Assembly: GCA_021234155.1 (NCBI GenBank)
Contig: JAJEKV010000030.1
Location: 2,811,842-2,875,841, forward strand
Reading direction: 5' to 3'
Length of the DNA stretch: 64,000 nucleotides
Origin: Isoetes taiwanensis
Lineage: Eukaryota; Streptophyta; Lycopodiopsida; Isoetales; Isoetaceae
This document shows positions 11,561 to 23,030 of this stretch, one piece after another (the stretch's first letter is position 1; every line of letters begins with the position of its first letter). The notes beneath the pieces are model-generated. The model worked only from the letters and a program-made list of their open reading frames with translations. It was not told the DNA's origin and did not search any database. The translations under genes and the position numbers were made by a program.

Positions 11561-12094
11561 CAGTTCAAGAAGCAAACACCACGTAAAAGTGACTAGAAAG
11601 GCGGTATATTATATTATAGTGGAGATTTTTTACAAAATGTGGGCGCCCAGCCTTTTCCGCTATGGGCACTGCCCTATATACAAAAACGCCTCGCCAGAGC
11701 CCTATCTACTAAGTCCTAAGAGGAAAACCCTTACTCCGGGTTTGGAGCAGGTGATGCGGAGGAGATGGTAGAGGTTCTGCCAGATCCCCAAGGTGCGTAA
11801 CCACCTCCATCCTGTTGGTCTTCGGGGTGTTCAGCCCAGCCCCCCAAGACACCACCGGCCCATTCAATGCCACTTCATTGTGGCAGCTTTGTGAGGTCCG
11901 CATAATTCATCTTGTGTAATCCACCCCCGGGGGCATAGGCATAGTGCGCCCCTCGCTCAAACCAAAGAAGCCCATACCGGAAGCCATCGGATGCCTTTTG
12001 TTACCCTGCATTTTATATAGCTAATCGAGGAACTCTTTGTCGACGGGACCAATCACACAAATCGCTAACGGTTTGCAATGCAAGGTCTTCTAAA
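11561..12094 (+). other. spacer between pol and accessory ORF, unit A
   Basis: About 530 bp collinear with 17541-18149. It holds a TATATTATATTATAGTG-like AT stretch right after pol and a GC-rich middle (CTCCTCCGCATC on the minus strand). No conserved protein frame in either strand is shared by both copies. In Athila/Ogre-type elements this position separates pol from the extra ORF. Confidence 0.4.
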
Positions 12095-13186
12095 ATGAGA
12101 ATCTTTTTCCCTACCGCATATCTAGCCATGGTACCTTTCCACACATTCTTTTTAATGATATCCCACTTCGAAAGCTGTCAAAGATTGAATGCAATTTCTT
12201 TCACGCCACGCCAAACATTAATGTGTGTCCTTGGCCCACTGGCCACATCCGATCCTTCTTCACACTCCCCATCCTCACCGCTCATTGCTTCTCCCTTTAC
12301 GCTTTTTGGGACTTAGCCAAATTTTTGCCTCAATACACTTCTTGGCATCTTTTGACACCGGGCACCATCAACGGGTTCGAGTTTCGCCCTCTTCATACCT
12401 CTTCGCCTCCAAGCCAGCGCCCTAAAACCTTTTCGCTCTTCCTCTCGCCTCTTGTCCTCCGCAGGCTCGACTTTCATCCTTTGAATCACTTTCGCTTTCG
12501 CGAATCTACTATGGTCGCCCCAAGATTTTCTACACTTAAGCCACGCCTCCCAATGATCCGGGCTTCTTTTTGCATCTCAGATTTTCTTGACGCCCACTTT
12601 CCGCGTGAAGCCCTTGTTGGCCCAAATAAAGAAGTCGCCGAACGCCACACTTTTACTAATTCTCTCAAATGGAACTTCCGGCCCAAATCCCACTTGACGC
12701 AGCTTCAGGCTAATATCGCTAATGTTCTCGCAAGGCTACACCACTATAATGATGGCACCACCATTTCGCTGACTCAACATTTGATTTCTCAGGTATTACA
12801 TTCCCTTTGCACACCCCTTTGTGTATCATGGTCCGCTATACAGATCTCATGTCACAGAGTTTGTTTTATTTATCATGCCATGTCCATCGTTCCAATTAAT
12901 ATCGACAAGCCTCAATGGAACCTTTGTTAAATTCTCCGCGGGCGAAGTTCCTTGGGTACCTATCAAGAACACCCATATCAATAAGCCTTTCTATAACCCT
13001 GTCATCACCGCTACACACTCCAACCACCAAGCATAGATTGGCCCCAAATGATGTCTCTATCGCCTTCTCCAAGAAATGGATCGCCTTCTCGTGGGTGCCA
13101 CTTCCATTTTTAGTTTCGGAGGCCACCAAGCCCTCATCCGCTATTACTTCCCTCCCACACCGCTGTAAAATTTCCTATAATTCCAC
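12095..13186 (+). pseudogene. accessory ORF after pol, copy A (truncated)
   Basis: Corresponds to 18150-19163. A plausible start is ATG at 12511 (MVAPRFSTLK), followed by 'FPREALVGPNKEV' and, after shifts, 'DGTTISLTQHLIS' and the 'NTHINKPFYN' block at 12970. This copy ends abruptly at the duplication junction, so it lacks the coiled-coil part found after copy B. Frames change at least four times. Confidence 0.6.
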
Positions 13187-13199
13187 AGCAATACGTAAC
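13187..13199 (+). other. junction between tandem units
   Basis: The 13-bp AGCAATACGTAAC joins the end of unit A to the start of unit B. It resembles neither the continuation after unit B (TTTCGGCCCC) nor the sequence before unit A (ACTCGATTGCTA) closely, so it may be filler from the joining event. Confidence 0.6.
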
Positions 13200-13479
13200 A
13201 TGGCAAACAAGGCCCGAGACCAGTTCTTAAGAAGCCACCAAGAGCCTCGGCAATCACGCTATCAACCAGCTCCGGCAAATCAACCTCGGTTTGGATCAAC
13301 AAGCCCAAAGAGGAAATTTTTCAGGCACTCAATCCTCCAGTCCGGTAGTCAAATTGGGTTGGTTTAGTTTCCGCCCGACCAAGGCATCCGTCCCTTGACC
13401 ATTATTCAATGGCACGCAACCCGCCTTTGCCGTTGACACCATTCCTCATGAGGGCGAAAAAAAAGGTTCACTTTGCACC

Positions 13480-16400
13480 TTGACTTGGAGAAGCTAATGC
13501 CACATGTCATGCCAAAAGTTAAGCCAAAGCATTTTGAACCTCATGCAAGGCTTTGAAGGCCGCACATTGGCAAATGTTCATGCCACCACCAAAGCTCAAC
13601 AAAGACAAGATACACCTTCAACATCTCAACCTCCACGCCTCAAACGTATCCCAATATTGCGGCCGAGGTTGACTTACTCAAAGAAGTTCTTTGCTTCACT
13701 ACCACGCACCTCGCACCGGTGGGAACCGCCGGATCCTTTTTCTCATGTGCCTCTAGAACTCCAAGAGGAGCTAGCCAAGATCAAAATTCCTTTAAGCTTG
13801 GCAACCATTTTGAAACTCTGTCCTGCTCTCAAGGACCAGTTACCACTCCCAACTGTTTTAGTTGGGGCTGTGGCTACCTCTACACCCACGGTCCATGCCA
13901 CGGTGGGTAATCAGCAAGTCAACCATGTTCAAATAGATGGAGGTAGCGCAGTCAATCTCATCACGGATAAACTCCGCAAAACAAATGGGCATCACACAAC
14001 TCTTTCGTTGCCCCATATGACATCAAATTGGCTAATGGCCATATCCGCGAGACCTCAAAGGCGTCACACCTATTCTTCACATCAACATTGGTGATCTCCG
14101 GCTTCCCCATGGAATTTGGAGTTTGGAAAGGTCAGGCGAAGATCCAGGTGACTATGAAATGTTGGTCGGCAGACCTTTTCTCCGCCAGGCAAAGAGTATC
14201 CATTACTGGGCCACGGACCAGTTAGTCATCACTGATGGTCATCTCAATGCCACCATGGACTTGCAAACAGGCAGGATCATTTCTGTTGACAATGCGGAAC
14301 CCTCTCTCTCAGAACCGTATTCTGAAGGCGCTCGAATATTTATCAGGTTCGGGGGCTCCCCTGCGGCGTACGCCTCTGTCATCCTACCCCGAATATGCTG
14401 ATCCTTGGGGAGAAATGACTCTTGATCAGGACCAGGCTGTGGCTGCTTTGCTTGACCCTTACCTGGCTCCTTGCAATCGAATCCAACGTGTTGATCACTT
14501 TTCAGATGCTGCACCTCCTGCAACTCCTGTTGATGTACACACATGAAGCAACCTACACTGATGAAATCGAAAGCAACCCTCTTCTTCACCACGCAAAGTG
14601 CCAATGCATCCGGTTATGCTCCAACCTCCCGCATTACACATTGTCCATGATACTGAAGTAATACCCTATATTCGGACTCGGAAGTCGAGATTGTGGACGT
14701 GGCAACAATCAACCTGTCCGCATTGGCCGCCAATCTTCCGGCTCCTTATCGTGAATATGTCAAGTCGTTCCCAAAATTCAAGCACATTTTCGCCCGAGTT
14801 ACAGATCTTCTGGGAATCAACAAAAGCTTGGGGAACTCACCATTCCTACCAAATCGATGCACGACCCGATGTAGCAACGACAATGCGGCCAACCCTAATT
14901 ACCGCGGATCGCCAAGGCTAGGGAAATTGACAAACTCCTGTCCGCAGTTTGATCTATGAGGTCAAACATTCTCAATGGGTGAGCCCCATCGCCATTGCCC
15001 TCAAACACAATGGTAAGATCGGCGTCCGTGGACTATCGGAAACTCAATCAGGGCCACTTGAGTGATCATTTTCCACTTCCCTTCGACGCACCGTGTTCCT
15101 CGAAGAGGTGGCTGGACATGAGATGTACTCCTTCATGGATGGTTTTTCTCTCGGCTACAATCGATCTCAATCAAAGAATCTGATCAACTCAAGACTACTT
15201 TCACCACCCCGGGGGGCACTTTTTGCCTACAAGGTGGTTCCTTTTGGATTATCAAACTCTCCATCCACGTTTCAACGCATCATGCTCTCGCCATTTCATG
15301 ATTTCATGAAGGAAAATCCCTTCTTGCAAATTTTTTCAAGATGACTTCTCTGCTTACGGTTCCATGGCTGACCATTTGGATAAATTGGAACTCGCCTTCC
15401 GTAAATGTGATGAGTCCGCATTAGTCTCAATCCCGAGAAATGCACCTTTTATGCCACCTCTCGTGTCCCGTTAGGCCATGTTGTCGTCAAAGCGGTATCA
15501 CCACGATCCCGCCAAAATCGGGCTGTGTGCTCAAGGCTCAAGCACCAACCAATATCAAGGAGACACGCTCTTTCCTCGAAAGGTCAATTATTACTCCACC
15601 TTCATACCGGACTAGCAGCCATTGCGCATCCCATTCATAAACTCACGGTGACGAATCTACAGGCTTGGAATTCCCGGTGGATGCCGCCTTTCCAACAAAT
15701 GAAGCTTTTGCTTACTCGAGCACCCGTTCTTGTTCCTCCTCAATGGGACAAGCCCTTTCACGCTCATGTTGATGTCTCGGGCGTTTGCTATTGAGCCGTT
15801 CTTTCTCAAGAATATGATGCGCATTAATCGACAAACCAAATCGCACACGCCAAATTAAACTCAATTCATTGAAGCGCAACTATTCTCGCCACGGAGCGTG
15901 AAGCTTTGGGTCTCATTTTCGTGTCCGGTCAACGCCTCACATTACCTTTTAGGCAGTCAAATCAACTTCTTTGGGACCACCAAGCATTCCTCTATTTGAT
16001 CAACAAGTCCACGCCACGGGCCGCATTGCTCGTTGGGTCCTTCTTCCAAGAATTTGCTCCTTTTGAAATCGCTCATAAGGCTTGCCAAAATCTCATGTAG
16101 TCTCGATTATCTTTCACGATCCACCACGGATGATCCTCAACCGGAGTCTCGTGACGCCTTCCACGATGCTCGGCTCTTTTTAGTAACGGCAACACCACAT
16201 TGGTTCCACGATTTTCAGCAGTACCTCCTCGCGTGCTCTTCCACCGTAAGATGAGACGCTCTCTCACGCCAAGCGGCAATCCCGCCGCCATCAATTTCTC
16301 CGAGAGGTCCGTGGACTACACCATGGTTGCGGACATCTCTACAAAAGGGTAAGGACACCATCCTTCGACGCTGTGTTCTACCTCATGAAGTTCCAGATAT

Positions 16401-17540
16401 TGTTCGAGAATGAGCATCAAGGGCTAGGTGGTGGTCATTTTCATGGTGACACCACGAGACGCAAAAATCCTTCCTCGCCGGGTATTATTGGCCCACGCCT
16501 TCAAAGATGCTCACGCCCACGCCAAGACGCAGACGCTTGCCAGCGGGTGGGGCGCCCCACGCCCGCGGACGGCTCTTCCCTTGACGCCGCCGCCACGCCA
16601 CTTCCCTTCAAAGAAATGGGGAATGGACTTTGTGGGACCTATAGATCCTCTGCGCAGCACACCCGCGTCTGCATACATTCCGGTTCTCACCGACCACGCC
16701 ACCAAATGGGCGGAAGCTTGTGCACTTCCGCATAACACCGCAGCAAGCACAAAATAGGGTCCTCTATCAACAAATTATCACGCGATTCGCTGCCCCACGG
16801 AGCTGGTCGGCAACCGTGGTGTCCATTTCATCAATCATACTATCAAGGAGCCGACGGATTATCTCCCCGATACATCATCACAAGAGCACACCTTACTATC
16901 CTCAAGGTAATGGTTTGGCGCGTAGCACCAACAAAACTCTCGTCACCATTCTCAAGAAAATTTGTGACGCCTTCCGCATACATTGGCGCACAAAACTTCC
17001 CTCTCGTTCTTTGGGCCTACAATACTTGTTTCAAGATTGCTACCGGTCACCTCCTTTTAAATTGGTTTATGGTCGAAGCTCTCATGCCGCTTTTGAATAC
17101 ATCCTTCCAACACTCCGTTTCAATCAAGCACGCTTCATAATCCACCTGGCCGCACTCAAAGAAAGGGTCTATCAATTAGAACAGTTGGATGAACTTCGAC
17201 GGATGCTTATATTCGTGTTCTTCATGGACAACAAATTTTGCAAAAATCTTTACATGACAAACGCCCTCAAGACAAAAACATTCAAAGAAGGCGATTTGGT
17301 TCTTCTTTATGATTCCGTGTACAAAAAATTTTCCGGTAAACTCAAGTTTCGTTGGTTTGGCCCTTATCAAATTGTTCAAGTGGTTAGACCAAGCGTTTTC
17401 CAACCGCGCGAGTTAGATGGCACTCCATTACCTACATTGGTTAATGGTTTTCGCCTCAAAACATTTCATCACACATGCATGCAAATAAAATCAACAAACA
17501 GATACAGTTCAAGACGAAAACACCACGAAAGTGACTAGAA
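13480..17540 (+). pseudogene. pol: pol, copy B (protease-RT-RNase H-integrase), broken
   Basis: Protease DGGSAVNLITDKL begins at 13936 in a 196-codon frame. RT: DYRKLNQGHLSDHFPLPF near 15025, FMDGFS (first catalytic Asp) at about 15135, 'AYKVVPFGLSNSPSTFQRIM' at 15228, and the QDDF site near 15335, where one extra T shifts the frame. RNase H: 'HVDVSG' near 15765, 'TEREALG' near 15890, 'DHQAFLYLINKSTPRA' near 15978. Integrase: HHGCGHLYK near 16320, 'HQGLGGGHFHGDT' near 16408, WGMDFVGPIDP near 16615, TDHATKWAEA near 16690, NG-STNKTL near 16908 with the expected Glu replaced, and the C-terminal RWFGPYQIVQVVRP near 17350. Product would replicate and integrate the element; many small frameshifts prevent that as read. 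Confidence 0.85.
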
Positions 17541-18149
17541 AGGCGCATATTCTATTATATAGTGAGATTTTTTTTTAAAACAGGGCGCAGCCCCAGCTTT
17601 TTTCCGCTATATGGGCACGCCCTATATACAAAAACGGGCTCGAGCCCTATCTACTAAGTCCTAAGAGGAAAAACCCTCTACTCCGGTTTGGAGCAGAGGT
17701 GATGCGGAGGAGATGGTAGAGGTTCCGCTGTGATCCCAATGAAGGTCAGAATAACCACCTCCATCCCGTTGGTCTTCGGTCGGGATGTTCACCATCCCGC
17801 ACACCAACCGTCCATTCGGAATGCTACGGTTGTGGCAGCGCCAGAGGTCCGCATAATTCATCTTGCGGGTAATCCACTCGACAGTTAAGTGGGCATAGTG
17901 CAGTCCTCGCTCAAACCAAAGCCATCATACCGAAAGCGCCATCGGATGCCTTCCGTTTCTCCGTTCGTCTTATATAGCCAATCGAGGAACTCCTTGTCGA
18001 CGCGGACCAATCACACAAAATCGCCAACGTGTTTTGCAATGCAAGGGTATTTGTTTCTAAAATGAGAATCTTTTCTCCCACGCCGATATCTAGCCATGGT
18101 ACCTTGACACATTCCTTTTAATGATATCCCACTTCGAAGCTGCCAAAGA
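17541..18149 (+). other. spacer between pol and accessory ORF, unit B
   Basis: Collinear with 11561-12094. Contains the same AT-rich stretch ending in a T run after pol and a long open but unrecognised plus-strand frame. Could carry signals for expressing the downstream ORF; no specific site is identifiable. Confidence 0.4.
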
Positions 18150-19182
18150 TTGAATGCAATTTCTTCTTTTCACGCCCGTCAAACATTAATGTGTGTCCTT
18201 TTGCCCACCCGCCACATCCGATCCTTCTTTCACGCCTCATCCTCACCGCTCATTGCTTCTCCCTTACGTTTTTGGGACTTAGCCAAATTTTTGCCTCTCA
18301 ATACACTTCTGGCATCTTTTGACACCGCACCATCAACGGTTCCAGTTTCCCTCTTCATACCTCTTTCTCCCGGTTTGCGCCCTAAAAAACCTTTTCGTTC
18401 TTCTCTCGCCCTTTGTCCTCCTCGCCAGGTGCTCGACTTTCGCCCTCCGCTTTTGAATCACTCTTCGTTTCGCAAATCGTTACCATGGCTGCCCCAAGAT
18501 TTTCTACACTTCAAACTCGCTCCCAAGGATCCGCCTTTTTGCATCGTATCCTTCTTGACGCCCACTTTCCGTGAAGCCCTTGTTGGCCCAAATAAAGAAG
18601 TCATTTGAGCCACAAGCTTTACGGAATTCTCTCAAATGGAACTTCCGGCTCCAAATCCTGGACCAGTTGACGCAGTTCATCGCCAATATCGTTAACAGCC
18701 CGCAAGGCTACACCACTATGGTCGATGGCACCACCATTTCGCTGACTCAACATTTGATTTCTGAGGTATTTCATATTCCCTTGCACACCCCTTGTGTATC
18801 ATGGTCCGCCATACAGATCTCGATGTCACAGAAGTTTGGTGCCCGCTATCATGCCAATGTCCATCGTCCCGACCAATATCGACCAAGCCTCACGAAACCT
18901 TTGTTAAATTTTCGTGGCGCTAAGTTCCTTGGGTATTCTATCAAGAACACCCATATCAATAAGCCTTTCTATAACCTGGTCATCACTGCTACACACTCCA
19001 ACCACCACATAGATTGGCCCCAAATGATGTTCTATCGTCTTCTCCAAGAAATGGATCGCCTTCGGGGTGCCACTTCCATTTTTGAAGTTTCTGTGGGAGG
19101 CCACTTTCAAGCCCTCATCCGTCATTACTTCCCTCCCACACCACAAAATTCTCATAATTCCACTTTCGGCCCCTTCCAATGA
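18150..19182 (+). pseudogene. accessory ORF after pol, copy B, N-terminal domain
   Basis: Best start is ATG 18485 in a strong context (ACCATGGCT), giving MAAPRFSTLQTRSQ; a shift near 18590 leads into a 203-codon frame (18571-19182). That frame has 'MVDGTTISLTQHLISEVFHI', then 'FRGAKFLGYSIKNTHINKPF' and 'HIDWPQMMFYRLLQEMDRL'. The order of an 'isl....ISe.f.IP' strand and a later 'iDwp..m...l..' helix recalls the 'putative plant transposon protein' family and the ORF that follows pol in Athila-type elements. Role unknown; suggestions for such ORFs include env-like or second gag-like proteins. Assignment is by pattern only. Confidence 0.45.
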
Positions 19183-19986
19183 CTAACCGAAGCCGGGTGG
19201 CACTTCACGCCCTTCTTCCCCGGTCATGTCCAAAGTCCGCACACCCATGTCACTGCTCCTCTCCTCCGCTTACACCATCCAGTTCACACCATCTTTCCCA
19301 AACATCACAAACCCGTGCAACAAAGGCTCCACCACCACCACAACACCCTGCCGGGCTTGTTGTATCAAGATTATCGCCAGGATGCTCAAAGCCTGCTCTC
19401 AAGTTACAAGAATCCCAAGACGGCTCTTATGAGCGGGTTCAACGGCACTAGAGGCCTCGATGCGGTACACCAGACCTTCAAGGCGCGAATCGCCAAGTTG
19501 CAACTTTGAGGCCAAACTTCAAGACAAGCACGAAGCTCTCTTACAGGCTCATACAGATCTCAAAAGTGCACAAGATCAAGTCAGCCAACTTGCAGATCAA
19601 CAGGCTCAGCTCCAATCAGAAATTCAGAATTTATTGGAGCACAACAAGTCCAAAGCCGCTCTCCTGAGTACCAAGGACGCAGATATTGCTAAGCTCAACG
19701 CCTTGTACTCCGAACTTTGTGAAAATTTCAGCACTCAAGTTCAAAACCTTTCAGCACGGGACGCTCAAGTTGCCTCCTTGACGGCTCAGCTTTCTACACG
19801 TCTCAGCTCACCTCTCTTCAAGATCGACTACGAGGTGCGTAAAACGTAAGATACTGGATGACGCGGAGATTGCCGTGCTTCGTCTCAATACTCCGGGGAA
19901 ATCCTCCTCCCAGGTCAACACTTCTCAGAAACGGGTCCGTGACCAGTCACGCCTGCTGCTAGAACGGGACAACCGGATACGAGATC
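19164..19986 (+). pseudogene. accessory ORF, proline-rich linker and coiled coil
   Basis: A Ser/Pro/Thr-rich stretch (about 19190-19400) is followed at 19460-19849 by a clear heptad coiled coil: AKLQDKHEALLQAHTDLKSA, then 'QDQVSQLADQQAQLQSEIQN', 'KDADIAKLNALYSELCENFS' and 'SARDAQVASLTAQLSTRL'. After a shift the coil pattern continues to about 20000 (RDNRIRDLEQQLTKK). It lies directly after the N-terminal domain of copy B and probably belongs to the same protein. This part is single copy because unit A is cut before it. A coil of this size suggests oligomerisation. Confidence 0.6.
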
Positions 19987-21450
19987 TTGAACAACAGCTT
20001 ACAAAGAAGCTATTCGGGTGGCGATGAGGCTCAAGCAAAACTTGACGGCCATACCGCCATTCTTAACAGAATGCCTTTTGACTTCCCAGTTCCTTCCTGC
20101 TATCACGATTATGTGGTTGCTCGCCGCCACCTCTTCCTTTCGAAGTGGCATGCGGCAGATGGACCTGTGGATATTCCCCTGAGCAGTGCAGATTTTCTTC
20201 GGATTTGGCCAGAACTCTCCATTGAAGACAAAGGGTTGTGCTGTGCCCTTGTGGTCTTTGATCTCATACATCGCGGCTGCGATCCGGACTTTATCACCTT
20301 GAGTTGTTCAGCCCATGGCTTACATATTTCATGATTTCTATCCGGGTGATACACGTGAACACTTTGAAATGGGCCACGCCAGCTCTTTCAGGGTGACCCC
20401 ACTGTGCAATGGGTGCTTCAGGATAACAATCCATATCTTGCGGATCCTGCTCAGACCCAAACTCTTCATCAGGAGTACATGCCTGAGCTTGCCAATCATT
20501 TATCTCTCTGGCAAGCGGAAGCGCTGCAACAGATAAGGAAGTATCTAGGACATCCCGAGGATCTTCCCTATGCACAAATTTATATGCAAAGACTCATGGG
20601 TTATAATCAATTACGAGCTCATTGGATAGCAAGACGGTCCCCACGGGATGGGATAGCCCTCCCCCAACTCTCAACTCTCTGCTTCTCTTTGGGATCGTTG
20701 GTGTCAAGCTCTTGATCCGGATCTTGTCAGTCAATTCAGGGAGACCGCTCAGCAACCCACGCCCACGGGCATGGTTCCTTCTCCCTATGCTTCCCTGGGT
20801 GTACCTCCACGCCCGGGTTCCCCGACTTCGATTGGCGCCCCTTTTGGACCAAGGTCATGGATGGTCATGCCGATGGACTCCACCTCGGTCTCGGCGGATC
20901 TCCGGTGGGATCCACGCTTTGTTCGCCGCTCACATTGGGAAGAAGGTGCCACTCGGATACCACCACGGTTGGATCTACATTGCTAATGGCGTGGTTGGCA
21001 AACGCCGGGGATGCGCTTCATGGTCTTGACACCTTCTTGCGAGAATGCCACCACCTCACACGATCCTTGATCCATCTTCAAAGCGGTTATTTTGTGCTGC
21101 TCTCAAATGCATTTTGCTAAGCTCCTTAAATCGGGTAAATGTCCCATTTTTCATCACGAATCCGAATGCCCGTGTCGTGCCTTTGGCCTCGGACTGTCTC
21201 CTCATGGAATGTCAGTACATTTCTTCAGACGCCCATGCTGCCCTTGAAGACATGGTACGCTCTCGCTTTCTTATTGATGCAGATCCTCGCCCTTTGGCCA
21301 AAACACTCCTCCTCGCTCTTCAAACACGCCAGGATCTCATTAGCCAGTACCATAATGGTGCCCGTCCTCACTCCCGTGAGGATCACTTTCAGACAGATGG
21401 CTTCCCGCCCTCAGAAACACTTCCTCCTTTTCTTCACTCTGAGTGTCGTT
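19987..21450 (+). pseudogene. accessory ORF, C-terminal region of unknown family
   Basis: A frame at 19987-20334 (…RMPFDFPVPSCYHDYVVARR…, then 'VDIPLSSADFLRIWPELS') is followed at 20404-20715 by 'QDNNPYLADPAQTQTLHQEY' and 'YLGHPEDLPYAQIYMQRLMG', then a Pro/Gly/Ser-rich part near 20770-20990. Frames shift several times and the last 450 bp are poorly open. No transmembrane helix or signal peptide is visible, so a classical envelope protein is unlikely. I do not recognise the fold. Confidence 0.5.
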
Positions 21451-21461
21451 TGGTGGGGGAG
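21451..21461 (+). promoter_or_regulatory. polypurine tract
   Basis: TGGTGGGGGAG sits immediately before the TGTTAG start of the 3' LTR, as expected for the primer of plus-strand DNA synthesis. Confidence 0.75.
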
Positions 21462-22059
21462 TGTTAGTCCCAGCGCCTCCCAGTACAGGACTATTCATGC
21501 ATGACGCATGCCTGGTCAAGCTCAAGTATCCTCGGTCCACCACGGGTCAGCCATCAAAGGCTCGGCCAGAAGACCAAGCAGCGGACCACGCACCAAAGCC
21601 CGTGGGTCACAACAAGAGGCGCCGGCCGCACAAGTGACGGCCCGGTCACACCGCCGTCGGCGTCGGGCCGTGATTCTAGGCACTTCAAGAGGCACCGCCA
21701 ACATTCCTCAAGAATCGCCTCCTTCCGTGAGTCGGCACCGATCGGTCAGAGTGTTCTATATTGGGCCAAAGGCCATTGTACTATATATATGAGTAGAGCT
21801 AGCACATGAGTTTTCTCGAGATGAGTTTCGAAGTCTTGTCTCCTTTCAGTTTTTTCTCTATATTGGCGAGAGCTCATGTATGTTCATCATTGATATCAAG
21901 GAAGCTTATCATTTTCCTCTCATTTGTTCTGTTTTCTTCTTCTTCTTCTCTTCTTGCAAATCCCGCGTGACATAGTCCCCCGGACTCTCCTGTTAGATCC
22001 ACGGGTCCTCACAGGGGTCGTCTTCCAGAGTTCCCCAACCTGCACCCCAAACATTAACA
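21462..22059 (+). repeat. 3' LTR
   Basis: 598 bp, bounded by TGTTAGT at the start and ATTAACA at the end, a short inverted terminal repeat with the canonical TG...CA. Aligns with 5037-5616. Contains the conserved TATATATAT at 21782-21790. The better-preserved ends define the LTR borders. Confidence 0.9.
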
Positions 22060-22146
22060 CCCGTGGATCGAAAGCCAAGGAGAGGGGTATTGGCGGATAG
22101 GATCCGCACTAAGAAACGGGATCAAAGTACAGAAACACTCACGTAA

Positions 22147-23030
22147 TGCAGGCAAGGGCTATTACGCAGAGCTGGCCAAGGCCGAGAACCTAATCAGTGG
22201 GGTACAAAAGGGGGTCAAGAATGACAAGGTATTCTTGCACAAGAGAATACGGAAAATGACAGGAGCGGGACAGGATCCAGGGCTTGGAGTTCAGGAGAAA
22301 GGGAGGTTGATAGATCGGGAGACAGAAATGGAGAAGGAGAATACCAACCCACAAGGGGGTTCCATACAGGTACACGGGAACATAGTGGAGACAACAATAA
22401 CCCCCGACATGAGTCAACACAAAGGGGAAGAAAGAGGGGAAAAGGGGCCAATGGCCGAGAGTGAAGACGAGCCGAAATATGATCCCGACCACCATGAAGA
22501 CAAGAGGGAGACCAAGAAGAATGGGAAACGAAGCAGAATACACAGAGACACAGAGGGAACAACCGCGAGGGAAAAGACGCTGAAGATATGGTACTGGAAC
22601 TGCACGGGGTATCCATGGGATGATGGGGAGAGGCTGGAAGGGGCGACGCCTCGATATAATATGTCCGTGGAGACATGGGAACACAATGTAAAAAGATTGC
22701 CGAGGAGGAAGGATACGAACTATTCACGTGTTGGAAGGACAAAACTTCAAAATTGGAAGAGGGAGCGGATTAGCCCTCGCTATGTTAAAGATAATGTAGT
22801 AAAAAGTGCGGTATTTTGCAACTGATGTCAATAAGAGATACATGGTTTTGAGTTTACGCTAGAAAACAAGATAGAATTAATTTTGATCTTAGCCTATTAC
22901 CCACCAAGCAAAGGATAAGTCGGATTTGTTAGAACTGGGGAGACCATGATGAAATGGAAAGAACAGGGCCAATGATATTGATAGGTGACTTGAACGCTAG
23001 AAACAGGACAGGGGCGGGGCACAAATCATG
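22147..23030 (+). pseudogene. LINE N-terminal region and endonuclease relics
   Basis: A 196-codon frame (22235-22825) is highly charged, then reads 'TLKIWYWNCTGYPWDDGE', a position where LINE apurinic endonucleases have '.k...wN..g'. Broken frames downstream show 'LILAYYPPSK' (about 22880) and 'MILIGDLNAR' (about 22972), matching the 'vyaPps' and 'GDfNar' motifs of exonuclease-endonuclease-phosphatase domains. The middle of the domain is scrambled by frameshifts and probably partly deleted. Confidence 0.6.

Larger units (their letters stand above)
7284..13186 (+). repeat. tandem internal unit A (gag tail, pol, accessory ORF)
   Basis: Starts at ATGGCAAACAAGGCCC (7284) and ends at ATAATTCCAC (13186). 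The same start and end occur at 13200 and 19163, so the whole 5.9-kb unit is repeated head to tail with only 13 bp (13187-13199) between copies. Alignment is collinear throughout; differences are mostly 1-4-bp indels and substitutions. Confidence 0.9.
13200..19163 (+). repeat. tandem internal unit B
   Basis: Second, slightly longer (5.96 kb) head-to-tail copy of 7284-13186, collinear from the gag tail to the accessory ORF. It preserves more open frame than unit A, for example a 272-codon integrase stretch (16720-17538) against short pieces in unit A. It continues into the unique 19164-21461 region and the 3' LTR. Confidence 0.9.
5037..22059 (+). mobile_element. Ty3/Gypsy LTR retrotransposon (Tat/Athila-like) with duplicated interior
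   Basis: Two direct ~590-bp LTRs bound a 17-kb element with gag, protease, RT, RNase H and integrase in Ty3/Gypsy order, an extra ORF after integrase, and a polypurine tract before the 3' LTR. Protease (DGGSAVNLI), RT block (DYRKLN...DHFPLPF), FQDDFSAY catalytic site and the ORF after pol resemble the plant Tat/Athila branch. The interior from late gag to the accessory ORF is present twice in tandem (7284-13186, 13200-19163). All reading frames carry many small indels. No matching target-site duplication is found (left flank TTTAA, right flank CCCGT). Confidence 0.85.

Noticed and set aside
11709-17861. Antisense ORFs in both pol/accessory spacers (11709-11903 and 17661-17861), considered as an antisense gene of the element
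   Set aside because: The encoded peptides are in different frames and share almost no residues, so the frames are not conserved.
22190-22742. Long minus-strand frames of 164-175 codons over the LINE N-terminal region
   Set aside because: Shadow frames of purine-rich coding DNA; the plus-strand frame fits the LINE order.
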